Shown here: in pieces, positions 47,141 to 55,418 of the stretch | How the letters are laid out: each line of letters starts with the position of its first letter | Numbering within the stretch: the first letter of the stretch is position 1 | Assembly (NCBI GenBank): GCA_019114465.1 | Contig: DXFM01000027.1 | Span: 62,001-126,000 of the forward strand | DNA length: 64,000 bases | DNA from: Candidatus Lachnoclostridium avicola | GTDB taxonomy: Bacteria > Bacillota > Clostridia > Lachnospirales > Lachnospiraceae | Direction: 5' to 3' | The notes under the pieces: model-generated | Told to the model about the DNA's origin: nothing | The model's input: only the letters and a program-made list of their open reading frames with translations | Databases searched by the model: none | Translations under genes and position numbers: made by a program

Positions 47141-48019
47141 ATGAGGGACACGACGATGATGCATCCGGAGGACCGGGCCGCCGTGCTGGTGGAGGCCCTT
47201 CCCTATATTCAGGACTACTACGGTCAGACCGTGGTGGTCAAGTACGGCGGCAACGCCATGATCAACGAGGAGTTAAAAGAGGCCGTGATCCGGGACATGG
47301 TACTGCTGTCCCTGGTGGGCGTGCGGGTGGTAGTGGTCCACGGCGGGGGCCCGGAGATTTCCGGGATGTTAAAGAAAATCGGAAAAGAATCCCGCTTTGT
47401 GAAGGGACTGCGCTACACCGACCGGGAGACCATGGACATTGTGCAGATGGTCCTCTGCGGCAAGGTGAACAAGGATCTGGTAACTCTGCTCGCCAGGGCA
47501 GGAGGAAGAGGCATGGGCCTGGGAGGTATGGACGGCGGCCTGTTCTCAGCAAAACAGCTGACCGATGAGGACGGAACGGATTACGGCTATGTGGGGGAGA
47601 TCACGGAGGTGAATCCCGCCCCGGTGACCGATCTGCTGGACGCGGGCTACATACCGGTGGTCTCCTCCGTGGCGGGAGGCGCCGACGGGGAGACGGCCTA
47701 CAACATCAATGCGGACACGGCGGCGGCGAAGCTGGCCATCGCCCTGAAGGCCAAGAAGCTGATCCTGCTCACAGACGTACGGGGGCTTTTGAGGGATCCG
47801 AAGGATGAGGAAACTCTGATCCGCAGCCTGAAGGTGTCGGAGGTGCCGGCACTGGTGAAGGCGGGGGTGATCTCCGGCGGCATGATCCCGAAGGTGGAGT
47901 GCTGCGTGGAGGCGGTGAGAAACGGTGTGGAGCGGGCCAACATCCAGGACGGCCGGGTGAAGCACTCGGTGCTCATGGAGCTTTTGTCCGACGACGGCGT
48001 GGGCACCATGATCCACTGA
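47141..48019 (+). CDS. argB: Acetylglutamate kinase
   Basis: A 292-residue amino-acid kinase. The N-terminal VVVKYGGNAM glycine loop, the substrate loop VVVHGGGPEISGMLKKIG, and NINADTAAAKLAIALKAK are intact. The C-terminal SGGMIPKVECCVEAV and GVERANIQDGRVKHSVL match hexameric, arginine-inhibited kinases. It sits 18 bases after argJ. It should be the feedback-controlled step. Confidence 0.95.
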   Translation: MRDTTMMHPEDRAAVLVEALPYIQDYYGQTVVVKYGGNAMINEELKEAVIRDMVLLSLVGVRVVVVHGGGPEISGMLKKIGKESRFVKGLRYTDRETMDIVQMVLCGKVNKDLVTLLARAGGRGMGLGGMDGGLFSAKQLTDEDGTDYGYVGEITEVNPAPVTDLLDAGYIPVVSSVAGGADGETAYNINADTAAAKLAIALKAKKLILLTDVRGLLRDPKDEETLIRSLKVSEVPALVKAGVISGGMIPKVECCVEAVRNGVERANIQDGRVKHSVLMELLSDDGVGTMIH

Positions 48020-48103
48020 GATTCATCGGGAAGATCTTCGCCTCTCGGGGCGGGGCGGCAGAATTCCGGGTCTGGCGCCCGGAGAAGGGAGAAATCAGAA
48101 AAT

Positions 48104-49297
48104 ATGACATATAAAGAGCTGAAACAGGAAGAAGAATGCTATGTAATGCCCACCTACGGCCGGTATCCCGTGGCCCTGGACCGGGGAAAGGGAGCCAGAC
48201 TGTGGGATGTGGAGGGAAAGGAGTACATCGACATGGCCTCCGGCATCGGCGTCAACTGCCTGGGATACGGAGATAAAGACCTGGTAAAGGCCATATCAGA
48301 GCAGGCGGGCCGCCTGATGCACGTCTCCAACCTCTACACCACGGCGCCCATGGTCCAGACGGCGAAGACCCTGGTGATTTTCTCCGGCCTGGAAGGGGGA
48401 AAGGTATTTTTTGCCAATTCCGGGGCGGAGGCCAACGAGGGAGCCATCAAGCTGGCCAGAAAATACAGCTTTGACAAATACGGGGAGGGGAGAAGTAAGA
48501 TTATCACCCTGAAAAATTCCTTCCACGGCCGCACGGTGACCACTCTAAAGGCCACGGGCCAGGATAAATTCCACCAGTACTTTTTCCCGTTCACAGAAGG
48601 CTTTGACTACGCCGAAGCGGGAGATCTGGAGGATCTGAAGAAGAAGGCGGGAAAAGACGTCTGCGCCGTGATGATCGAGCTGATCCAGGGAGAAGGCGGC
48701 GTTCTGCCTCTGGATCAGACCTACGTCCAGGAGGTGGAGAAGCTGTGCCGGGAGAAGGACCTGCTGCTGATCGTGGATGAAGTGCAGACGGGAATCGGAA
48801 GGACCGGCAGCCTGTTCTGCTTCCAGCAGTACGGGATCCGTCCCGACGTGGTCACCATGGCGAAGGGACTGGGAGGAGGCCTGCCCATCGGGGCGGTGCT
48901 GGCGGCGGGAAACTGCAGCACCGTTTTAGGGCCGGGAACCCACGCCTCCACCTTCGGCGGATCCCCCACAGTCTGCGCCGCCGCCAACGCCGTGCTGGCG
49001 AAGGTCAATAATCCTGTATTTCTGGAAAAGGTGCGCAGCAAGGGAGAATACATCCGCCAGAATCTTCAGGCTATGAAAACGCCGGCCATCAAGGGTGTCC
49101 GCGGCATGGGACTGATGATCGGAATTGAGGTGGAGGCGGGAAAGCAGGGAGAGTACGTGAACCGCATGCTGGAAAAGGGCGTGCTGGCTCTCACCGCCGG
49201 CTCCAGCGCCGTCCGTCTGCTGCCGCCCCTCACCATCACCATCGAGGAGATCGACGAAGCCCTGAAGGTGATGAAAGACGTGTTCGGGGCAGCATAA
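48104..49297 (+). CDS. argD: Acetylornithine aminotransferase
   Basis: A 397-residue class III PLP aminotransferase. The PLP lysine is in VVTMAKGLGGGLPIGA (about residue 249), and the dimer-phosphate site includes FANSGAEANEGAIKLAR and SFHGRTVTTLKATGQ. It makes N-acetylornithine for ArgJ and possibly succinyl-diaminopimelate reactions. An 84-base gap from argB holds no promoter that I can see. Confidence 0.95.
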   Translation: MTYKELKQEEECYVMPTYGRYPVALDRGKGARLWDVEGKEYIDMASGIGVNCLGYGDKDLVKAISEQAGRLMHVSNLYTTAPMVQTAKTLVIFSGLEGGKVFFANSGAEANEGAIKLARKYSFDKYGEGRSKIITLKNSFHGRTVTTLKATGQDKFHQYFFPFTEGFDYAEAGDLEDLKKKAGKDVCAVMIELIQGEGGVLPLDQTYVQEVEKLCREKDLLLIVDEVQTGIGRTGSLFCFQQYGIRPDVVTMAKGLGGGLPIGAVLAAGNCSTVLGPGTHASTFGGSPTVCAAANAVLAKVNNPVFLEKVRSKGEYIRQNLQAMKTPAIKGVRGMGLMIGIEVEAGKQGEYVNRMLEKGVLALTAGSSAVRLLPPLTITIEEIDEALKVMKDVFGAA

Positions 49298-49333
49298 GCC
49301 CGCGGGAGAATTTTAAAGAAAAGAGGTAAAACC

Positions 49334-50248
49334 ATGAAGCATCTTCTGAAAATGTCTGATCTGTCCAAAGAGGAGATCATTTCCATTCTGGATCTGGCAG
49401 ACCAGTTAAAATATGAGCAGAAAAACCACATTCCCCACCCGCTGCTGGCGGGAAAATCCCTGGGCATGATCTTCCAGAAATCCTCCACCAGAACCAGGGT
49501 GTCCTTTGAGGTGGGTATGTACCAGCTGGGAGGCCAGGCCCTGTTTCTCTCCTCCAACGACCTGCAGATCGGCAGGGGAGAGCCGGTGCAGGACACGGCC
49601 AGGGTGCTGTCCCGCTATCTGGACGGCATTATGATCCGCACTTTCGCCCAGAAAGAGGTGGAGGACCTGGCGGCCTACGGCTCCATCCCGGTGATCAACG
49701 GCCTGACGGACTACGCCCACCCCTGTCAGGTGCTGGCGGATCTGATGACCATACGGGAAAAATACGCCGCCCTGGAGGGCATTAAGCTCTGTTACATCGG
49801 GGATGGCAACAACATGGCCAATTCCCTTATTGTGGGCGGCCTGAAAATGGGAATGAAGGTGGCGGTGGCAGCTCCTGAGGGATACCATCCCGACCCGGCC
49901 GTGCTGGATTTTGCCGCCGGCAATCCCGATTTCCTCCTGACCGGGGATCCTGCCCTGGCGGCGGCGGACGCGGACGTGGTCTACACCGACACCTGGGCCT
50001 CCATGGGTCAGGAGAAAGAGAAGGCGGAGCGTCTGAAAGCTTTCGCCGGCTATCAGGTGAATGAGGAGCTTTTAAAGAACGCAAAGCCCGGCGCCATGGT
50101 GCAGCACTGCCTGCCGGCCTACCGGGAGCAGGAGATCACGGAGGACGTGTTTGAGGTTCACGCGGATGAATTGTTTGAAGAAGCAGAAAACCGCCTCCAT
50201 GTGCAGAAGGCGGTTCTGGTAAAACTGATGGGGGAGGAGCAGCGCTGA
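49334..50248 (+). CDS. argF: Ornithine carbamoyltransferase
   Basis: A 304-residue transferase making citrulline. The carbamoyl-phosphate motif is KSSTRTRVSFEVGM (residues 45-58), followed by QIGRGEPVQDTARVLSRY and the ornithine motif MVQHCLPAYREQEI near the C-terminus (HCLP with the catalytic cysteine). Anabolic rather than deiminase-pathway use is inferred because it ends the arg biosynthetic run. Confidence 0.95.
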   Translation: MKHLLKMSDLSKEEIISILDLADQLKYEQKNHIPHPLLAGKSLGMIFQKSSTRTRVSFEVGMYQLGGQALFLSSNDLQIGRGEPVQDTARVLSRYLDGIMIRTFAQKEVEDLAAYGSIPVINGLTDYAHPCQVLADLMTIREKYAALEGIKLCYIGDGNNMANSLIVGGLKMGMKVAVAAPEGYHPDPAVLDFAAGNPDFLLTGDPALAAADADVVYTDTWASMGQEKEKAERLKAFAGYQVNEELLKNAKPGAMVQHCLPAYREQEITEDVFEVHADELFEEAENRLHVQKAVLVKLMGEEQR

Positions 50249-50271
50249 CGGGTCTGCCGGTTCCGGGGAGG

Positions 50272-51603
50272 TTATTCCTCCGCCGGGGCCGGCTTTAATT
50301 TTACGACAGCCTCCTCCACCTGGTGATCCTCGATGAGATTGATCTGGATGGTCATCTTCGGATGCTCCGCCAGAATGTTCTGGGGACCGTCCTCCGGCAC
50401 CGTCCCCAGCAGGTTGAAGACCAGGCCGGTGAAGGTGTCGCAGTCCTCGTCGTCCAAGGACAGGCCGGTGGCGTCCTCAAAATCCCGGAGAGACACATTG
50501 CCGTGGACGGCGAAGACTCCGTCCTCCAGCTTTTCCACGGTGGGATCCGGCTCGGAGGCAGTCTCCCCGGAGGATGTCAGGCTGCCCACCAGCTCCTCCA
50601 CCAGGTCGTGGAGGGTGACGATGCCGGCGATGCCGCCGTACTCGTCCAGGACAATGGCCATGGAATTGTGGCTCTGCCTCATGTTGCGGAACAGCACGTC
50701 GGCCTTTAAGGTCTCCGGCACAAAGTAGGCGGGCTGTACGGCGTGGGCCAGGACGTTCTCCCGGCTCTTATCCTTCAGGCGGAAGTAATCCTTCGCGTTG
50801 AAGACGCCCACAATGTGGTCCGCAGAGCCCTCGCAAACCGGGTACAGAGTGTGGCGGCTGTCGTGGATGGTGGCATCCCACTCATCCATGGAGTCCTCCA
50901 TCCAGAGAAACAGCACGTCGGTCCGGTGGGTGCCGATCTCCCCGGCGGTCAGATCGTCAAATTCAAATACGTTCTGGATAAATTCCTTCTCCTCCCGGTC
51001 GATGGCCCCGTTCTCACTTCCCGCGTCCACCATCAGCCGGATCTCCTCCTCGCTCACCTGATCGTCTGCCTCGTTGGGGTCGATGCCTATGAGCCGGAGC
51101 ACCGTGTTGGTGGAGAAGGACAGGAACCACACGATGGGGGCAAACAGGGTGGAGATAAAACTGATCAGTCCGGAAATCCCCAGAGCCAGCTGCTCAGACT
51201 TCTTCATGGCGATCCGCTTGGGCACCAGCTCTCCGAAAATCAGGGTGAAGTAGGAGAGGATGAAGGTGATCAGCACCACGGCGATGGTGTTTAAGGTGCT
51301 GGCGGGGATGGGGACGCCCAGGCCGGACAGCCATTCCACCAGACTGTCGGAAAAGTTGTCGGCGGCGAAGGCACTGCCCAGAAATCCGGACAGGGTGATG
51401 GCCACCTGGATGGTGGCCAGGAACTTGGCCGGGCGGCTGGTGAGCTTGCTCAGCCGTTTGGCTTTTTTGTTGCCCTGGGAAGCCATTTTGGCCAGCTTCG
51501 CGTCGTTGATGGAGAGGACCGCGATCTCAGCGCTGGCAAAGACAGCGTTCAGCGCGATCAAAACAACCTGTATCAGCAATAGAAATCCAACAGAATCTTT
51601 CAA
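50272..51603 (-). CDS. CNNM/CorC-type membrane protein with CBS pair (hemolysin family)
   Basis: A 443-residue protein of the CNNM/CorB/TlyC family. Residues 1-190 are the DUF21 membrane domain (helices such as FLLLIQVVLIALNAVFASAE, with the internal basic KMASQGNKKAKRLSKLTS). Two CBS domains follow (about 210-330), then a CorC_HlyC domain (about 345-430). CNNM/CorB proteins export or handle Mg2+ and other divalent ions. It begins with TTG at 51603; no ATG lies nearby. AGAGG is 10-12 bases upstream, and a tiny 8-codon frame (MNIKKEVV) ends two bases before it, so coupling is possible. A structured leader precedes it. Confidence 0.87.
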   Translation of the reverse strand: MKDSVGFLLLIQVVLIALNAVFASAEIAVLSINDAKLAKMASQGNKKAKRLSKLTSRPAKFLATIQVAITLSGFLGSAFAADNFSDSLVEWLSGLGVPIPASTLNTIAVVLITFILSYFTLIFGELVPKRIAMKKSEQLALGISGLISFISTLFAPIVWFLSFSTNTVLRLIGIDPNEADDQVSEEEIRLMVDAGSENGAIDREEKEFIQNVFEFDDLTAGEIGTHRTDVLFLWMEDSMDEWDATIHDSRHTLYPVCEGSADHIVGVFNAKDYFRLKDKSRENVLAHAVQPAYFVPETLKADVLFRNMRQSHNSMAIVLDEYGGIAGIVTLHDLVEELVGSLTSSGETASEPDPTVEKLEDGVFAVHGNVSLRDFEDATGLSLDDEDCDTFTGLVFNLLGTVPEDGPQNILAEHPKMTIQINLIEDHQVEEAVVKLKPAPAEE

Positions 51604-51669
51604 TGTTATACAACCTCTTTCTTAATATTCATAGTATTGGTCTTTTTCGGTAAATGTGTGCGGCAGACT

Positions 51670-51731
51670 AAAAAAGCATAAGACGAAACCCGTGTGCCGG
51701 ATCAGAGCCCACAGGTTATGTCTTATGCTTT
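51670..51731 (-). terminator. Attenuator terminator in the CNNM leader
   Basis: Read on the minus strand: AAAGCATAAGAC (51731-51720) pairs exactly with GTCTTATGCTTT, then a run of U (51675-51670). The loop holds AACC...GGGTT, which can extend the stem. The 5' arm is the end of the leader ORF; the CNNM start codon is 67 bases further. Confidence 0.85.
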
Positions 51732-51796
51732 GTATTTAAAAAAACGAACATGTTTTTATCTCGTTCAGGGTCTGCGTCGCTGTCTACGGCGTCCAT
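51716..51796 (-). CDS. 26-residue acidic leader peptide (candidate)
   Basis: A 26-codon ORF on the minus strand behind AAGGAGG (12 bases before ATG; rather long). Residues 2-13 contain D2, D5, D7, D9, E11 and D13 with proline at 10; the end is basic and hydrophobic (MFVFLNTKHKT). Its last codons, AAG-CAT-AAG-ACA-TAA, are the 5' arm of the terminator. A ribosome that reaches the stop would cover that arm and let transcription continue into the CNNM gene. Early acidic and proline stretches are known to destabilise ribosomes at low Mg2+ (MgtL-type). A Mg2+-dependent attenuator is inferred. Confidence 0.55.
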   Translation of the reverse strand: MDAVDSDADPERDKNMFVFLNTKHKT

Positions 51797-51837
51797 TATG
51801 TATACTGGCCTCCTTGAAATATTGTAATATGAGAAGA

Positions 51838-51866
51838 ATTATAGGCAGAAACAGGAGTTTTGTCAA
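51838..51866 (-). promoter_or_regulatory. Consensus sigma-A promoter of the CNNM leader transcript
   Basis: On the minus strand: TTGACA (51866-51861), 17 bases, TATAAT (51843-51838). Both hexamers are perfect. The predicted start is about 35 bases before the leader ATG. Confidence 0.9.
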
Positions 51867-51903
51867 CTGGCAAAAAAGGTTTGTGTAAATTTAATAAAAA
51901 ATA

Positions 51904-51931
51904 TTGACAACCCCAAAAAAAACTGTATAAT
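51904..51931 (+). promoter_or_regulatory. Promoter of the patB-like gene
   Basis: TTGACA, 16 bases, TATAAT. It is divergent from the CNNM leader promoter with about 37 bases between the two -35 elements. Confidence 0.8.
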
Positions 51932-51961
51932 TAAGTTATATGATAGTTAAGCAACTTAATT
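51929..51961. repeat. Perfect 9-bp inverted repeat over the patB-like start region
   Basis: AATTAAGTT (51929-51937) and AACTTAATT (51953-51961) with a 15-base spacer; it begins inside the -10 and covers the transcription start. It could be a dimeric repressor operator. Confidence 0.6.
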
Positions 51962-51991
51962 AACAAAAATTTTAGAAAGGGGATCTGAAAA

Positions 51992-53203
51992 ATGAAGTAC
52001 GATTTCACAAGTATTATGGACCGGAGAGGGAAGGACGCCATTGCTGTGGACGGCCTTGGAAAGAATCCCGGATTTGCTCCGGAGCCTCCGAAGGAAGGCT
52101 ATGACATCATTCCCATGTGGGTGGCGGATATGAACTTCCCCACAGTGCCCACCATTCCCGAGGCGATTATCGAGAGAGCGAAGCATCCGGCATATGGATA
52201 TTTCTCCGCAACTGACGAGTACTACAATTCCATCATCAAATGGCATGAGACGAGAAACGGCGTGACCGGCCTGACCAAAGAGTGCATCGGCTATGAGAAC
52301 GGCGTTCTGGGCGGCGTCATCAGTGCGCTGAACGTATTCTGCTCCAAAGGCGACAAGGTTCTCCTTCACACCCCCACCTATATCGGATTTACCAACTGCA
52401 TGACCAACAACGGCTACGACATGGTGCTCAGCCCCTTAAAGAAGGATGAGAACGGCGTATGGCGCATGGACTTCGAGGATATGGAAGAGAAGTTAAAGAC
52501 CCAGAACATCCACGCGGCAGTGTTCTGCTCTCCCCACAACCCCTGCGGCCGTGTATGGGAGAAGTGGGAGATCGAGAAGGCCATGGAGCTCTATAAGAAA
52601 TACGACGTGTTCGTAGTTTCTGACGAGATCTGGTCCGACATTATCTTAAACGGCCACAAGCACATCCCCACCCAGTCTGTGAGCGAGGATGCCCGCATGC
52701 GCACCGTGGCAGTGTACGCTCCCAGCAAGACCTTCAACCTGGCCGGACTGGTGGGAAGCTACCATATTATTTACAACAAGTGGATCCGTGACAGGGTACT
52801 GAAAGAGTCCTCTCTGCCCCACTACAACGACATGAACGTGCTGAGCATGCACGCCCTCATCGGCGCCTACAAGCCGGAAGGCTATGAGTGGGTGGATGAG
52901 CTGCTTCAGGTTCTCAGCGAGAACGTAAACTACGCCTGCGATTATATCAAGGAGCATTTTGACGGAGTGGAAGTTTCCAAGCCTGAGGGAACCTACATGC
53001 TGTTCTTAGACTGCACCAAGTGGTGCGAGAAGCACGGCAAGACCATCGCCGACGTGGAGAAGGCCGGCTGGGACGTGGGTGTTGCATGGCAGGACGGCCG
53101 GATGTTCCACGGTCCGTGCTCCATCCGTATGAACCTGGCCCTTCCTCTTTCCAGAGTGAAGGAAGCTTTCGAGCGCCTGAGCAAGTACGTATTCTGCGAC
53201 TGA
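51992..53203 (+). CDS. patB: MalY/PatB-family PLP C-S lyase (aminotransferase class I fold)
   Basis: A 403-residue PLP enzyme. The PLP lysine is in VAVYAPSKTFNLAGLVGS (K about 248), the N-terminal fold contains IPMWVADMNFPTVPTI and the pattern CSPHNPCGRVW holds the conserved asparagine. This MalY/PatB group includes cystathionine beta-lyases and cysteine desulfhydrases. RBS AAAGGGG. The gene has the sharp codon bias of highly expressed genes. The adjacent redoxin gene may be co-transcribed. Confidence 0.9.
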   Translation: MKYDFTSIMDRRGKDAIAVDGLGKNPGFAPEPPKEGYDIIPMWVADMNFPTVPTIPEAIIERAKHPAYGYFSATDEYYNSIIKWHETRNGVTGLTKECIGYENGVLGGVISALNVFCSKGDKVLLHTPTYIGFTNCMTNNGYDMVLSPLKKDENGVWRMDFEDMEEKLKTQNIHAAVFCSPHNPCGRVWEKWEIEKAMELYKKYDVFVVSDEIWSDIILNGHKHIPTQSVSEDARMRTVAVYAPSKTFNLAGLVGSYHIIYNKWIRDRVLKESSLPHYNDMNVLSMHALIGAYKPEGYEWVDELLQVLSENVNYACDYIKEHFDGVEVSKPEGTYMLFLDCTKWCEKHGKTIADVEKAGWDVGVAWQDGRMFHGPCSIRMNLALPLSRVKEAFERLSKYVFCD

Positions 53204-53241
53204 CAGAATCAAAAAAATAAAAAGGAACGGAGGAATCTGCA

Positions 53242-53787
53242 GTGAAATTTCAGACAGGAGAGAAACTGGACAATTTTATGTTTGACACTCCCTTTGAACC
53301 GGGGCTGGAGTTAAAGGAAACGGCGGAACGGGTGAGCGGCCGGACGGCGCTCCTGTTTCTGAGATACTATGGCTGCACCCTCTGCCAGCTGGACATTCAC
53401 CGTCTGGCAGCCGGATACGGGGAGATCAGGGATGCGGGAGGCCAGGTACTGGTGGTCCTCCAGTCCAGGCCCCAGACCATCGCCGGACAGGTGAAGCCGG
53501 ATGATCTGCCCTTTGACATCATCTGCGATCCGGAAGGAAAGCTCTACGAGACCTATGAGATCAACCCGGCGCCCAGTATGGAAGCCATGGTGGACGCTCC
53601 CACCATGGAGAAGATCAAGGCCGCTCAGGCGGAGGGCTTCCAGCACGGAGAGTACGAAGGAAATGAGCTGCAGCTCCCGGCGGTGGTGGTTGTGGACAGA
53701 GATCTGACTGTGACCTACGCCCACTACGGGACCACCGCAGGCGACGTGCCGGATGTGAAAGAGCTGGCGCGCCTGCTGACGGAATAA
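53242..53787 (+). CDS. Redoxin-family protein (AhpC/TSA-like)
   Basis: A 181-residue thioredoxin-fold protein with LLFLRYYGCTLCQLDIHR, in which C-T-L-C takes the place of the peroxiredoxin cysteine motif, and DDLPFDIICDPEGKLYETYE. Length and pattern fit a peroxiredoxin-like redoxin. It starts with GTG at 53242 behind GGAGG (9-base spacing). It follows the C-S lyase by 38 bases; cysteine handling and redox defence may be linked. Confidence 0.8.
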   Translation: MKFQTGEKLDNFMFDTPFEPGLELKETAERVSGRTALLFLRYYGCTLCQLDIHRLAAGYGEIRDAGGQVLVVLQSRPQTIAGQVKPDDLPFDIICDPEGKLYETYEINPAPSMEAMVDAPTMEKIKAAQAEGFQHGEYEGNELQLPAVVVVDRDLTVTYAHYGTTAGDVPDVKELARLLTE

Positions 53788-53808
53788 CCGAAATAAGATC
53801 CAACGACG

Positions 53809-53860
53809 AGGACGGAACGAACGGACAGAGGAATGTCCGGGCGTTCCGCCCTTGTTTTTT
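53809..53860 (+). terminator. Terminator after the redoxin gene
   Basis: GGACGGAACG pairs with CGTTCCGCCC (one wobble), inside which GGACA and TGTCC pair as well; then TTGTTTTTT. Confidence 0.75.
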
Positions 53861-53895
53861 CACGGGTTTCGTCGATTTTTCCCGGAATTATTTTG

Positions 53896-53923
53896 TTGCA
53901 TATCTGATATTTTCTATTATAAT
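53896..53923 (+). promoter_or_regulatory. Promoter of folC
   Basis: TTGCAT, 16 bases, TATAAT. Transcription would begin near 53930, after the earlier in-frame ATG at 53852. Confidence 0.65.
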
Positions 53924-53959
53924 AGATGGGGTAGAAAGATGCCAAAGAGGAGATCTGCA

Positions 53960-55285
53960 ATGGAAGATGCGAGAGAATACCTGTCAGAGATACCGGCGTT
54001 TGCCAGGGAAAAGCACAGTCTTTCCCAGGCGGAATCATTTTTCCGGGAGCTGGGCTGTCCGTTTCCGGGCCGGGTGATCCACGTGGCGGGAACCAACGGA
54101 AAGGGATCTGTCTGCGCCTTCCTCTCATCCATTCTCCGGGCATCCGGATTTCATGTGGGAACATTTACTTCTCCCCATCTGAGGGACATCCGGGAGCGGA
54201 TCTGTCTGGACGGGGAGCTGATTGGAGAAAAGGCATTTCAGCAAAGCTTTAAGAAGGTGTATCAGGTCTGGAAAAAGATGGAGAAGGAGGGGATAACCCA
54301 CCCCACCTTTTTCGAGTACCTGTTTTATATGGCGGCAGCCTGGTTTTATCAGGTGAAGCCGGATGTGGTGATCCTGGAGACGGGGATGGGAGGCCGGAGA
54401 GATGTGACCAATATCTGCCGGCCGGACATCACTGTGATCACCTCCATCAGTCTGGATCACATGGCATATCTGGGGAATACGGTGGAAGAGATCGCCGGAG
54501 AGAAGGCGGGGATCATCAAAAAGGGAGTCCCCCTGGTATTTGACGGAAATGACAGCCGGGCAGCCGGAGTGATCCGGGAGGCGGCAGAGGCCGTCAAAGC
54601 TCCCTGGTGGGATGTGAGGGAGGAGAATCTCTCTGTTGCCTGGGAAGGAATCTTTCCCAGGGTGGCCTACCCCTTTGAGGATGGCCGGGCGGAGGCGGTT
54701 CTCCCCTTCCCCGCCGGTTATCAGGTGTGGAACGGAGCTCTGGCGGTGAAGGCGGCGGAGATTTTAAAGGGATTAGAAGAAGCTTCCCCCGCGGGAACGG
54801 AGCCGGGCCATGAGATCACAGCCGCTGAGGTGGCGGAGGGACTTTCATCGGCCCGCCACGGAGGCCGCATGGAGGAGGTGCTGCCGGGATTTTATCTGGA
54901 CGGCGCCCACAACCGGGACGGGATCCGCGCCTTCGGCCAGGCGGCCGCCAGAATCGGGAGAGAGCGGGGAAGGAAGATCCATCTGCTGTTCTCCGCCGTG
55001 TCCGACAAGGAGTACGGCGCCATGGCCGCGGAGCTGGCGGAGGATCTGAAGCCGGAGGATATCACGGTGGCCAGAATGGAGAGCGAACGGGGCCTGTCCC
55101 TGGAGGCCATGGAGAAGGCTTTTTTCAGAGCCGGCTGCCTGGTGTACGGGTACGGCTCTGTGAGGGAGGCCCTTCGCGCCGCTCTGGAGAGAAAGGGAGA
55201 GGACCTGCTGTTTGCTGCCGGCTCCCTCTATTTTGTGGGAGAGCTGAAGGAATGCCTCAAGGAGGAAGAACATGATAAATTTTGA
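53960..55285 (+). CDS. folC: Folylpolyglutamate synthase / dihydrofolate synthase
   Basis: A 441-residue Mur-ligase-like enzyme adding glutamates to folates. The P-loop is HVAGTNGKGSVCAFLSSIL (about residues 39-57); the loop SPHLRDIRERICLDG and ETGMGGRRDVTN follow, and the C-terminal domain starts near GGRMEEVLPGFYLDGAHN. ATGs at 53939 and 53960 are possible; AGAGGAG is eight bases before 53960 and the promoter lies just upstream, so 53960 is chosen. The last 14 bases overlap the next small gene. Confidence 0.93.
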   Translation: MEDAREYLSEIPAFAREKHSLSQAESFFRELGCPFPGRVIHVAGTNGKGSVCAFLSSILRASGFHVGTFTSPHLRDIRERICLDGELIGEKAFQQSFKKVYQVWKKMEKEGITHPTFFEYLFYMAAAWFYQVKPDVVILETGMGGRRDVTNICRPDITVITSISLDHMAYLGNTVEEIAGEKAGIIKKGVPLVFDGNDSRAAGVIREAAEAVKAPWWDVREENLSVAWEGIFPRVAYPFEDGRAEAVLPFPAGYQVWNGALAVKAAEILKGLEEASPAGTEPGHEITAAEVAEGLSSARHGGRMEEVLPGFYLDGAHNRDGIRAFGQAAARIGRERGRKIHLLFSAVSDKEYGAMAAELAEDLKPEDITVARMESERGLSLEAMEKAFFRAGCLVYGYGSVREALRAALERKGEDLLFAAGSLYFVGELKECLKEEEHDKF

Positions 55286-55409
55286 CGAAGAGATCAAGCG
55301 TTTTAAACCCAGCCTGGACGTGGAGGAGGTGGAGGACGCCATTGTGAAGAGCGACCTGACGGATATGACGGACCTGATGATGGAATTGATCAGAGAACAG
55401 CAGAGATAG
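55272..55409 (+). CDS. Small acidic protein (45 aa), conserved-looking
   Basis: A 45-codon ORF starting inside the end of folC, behind AAGGAGGA, and ending 9 bases before the TPR gene. The peptide is acidic and helical, e.g. FDEEIKRFKPSLDVEEVEDA then DLTDMTDLMMELIREQQR. It has no membrane segment and no known family that I recognise. The strong ribosome site and the tight packing make it very likely a real gene. Confidence 0.68.
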   Translation: MINFDEEIKRFKPSLDVEEVEDAIVKSDLTDMTDLMMELIREQQR

Positions 55410-55418
55410 GCGGTACCT

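Noticed and set aside
53852..53938. 29-codon extension of folC
   Set aside because: It precedes the promoter -10 and encodes a non-conserved stretch.
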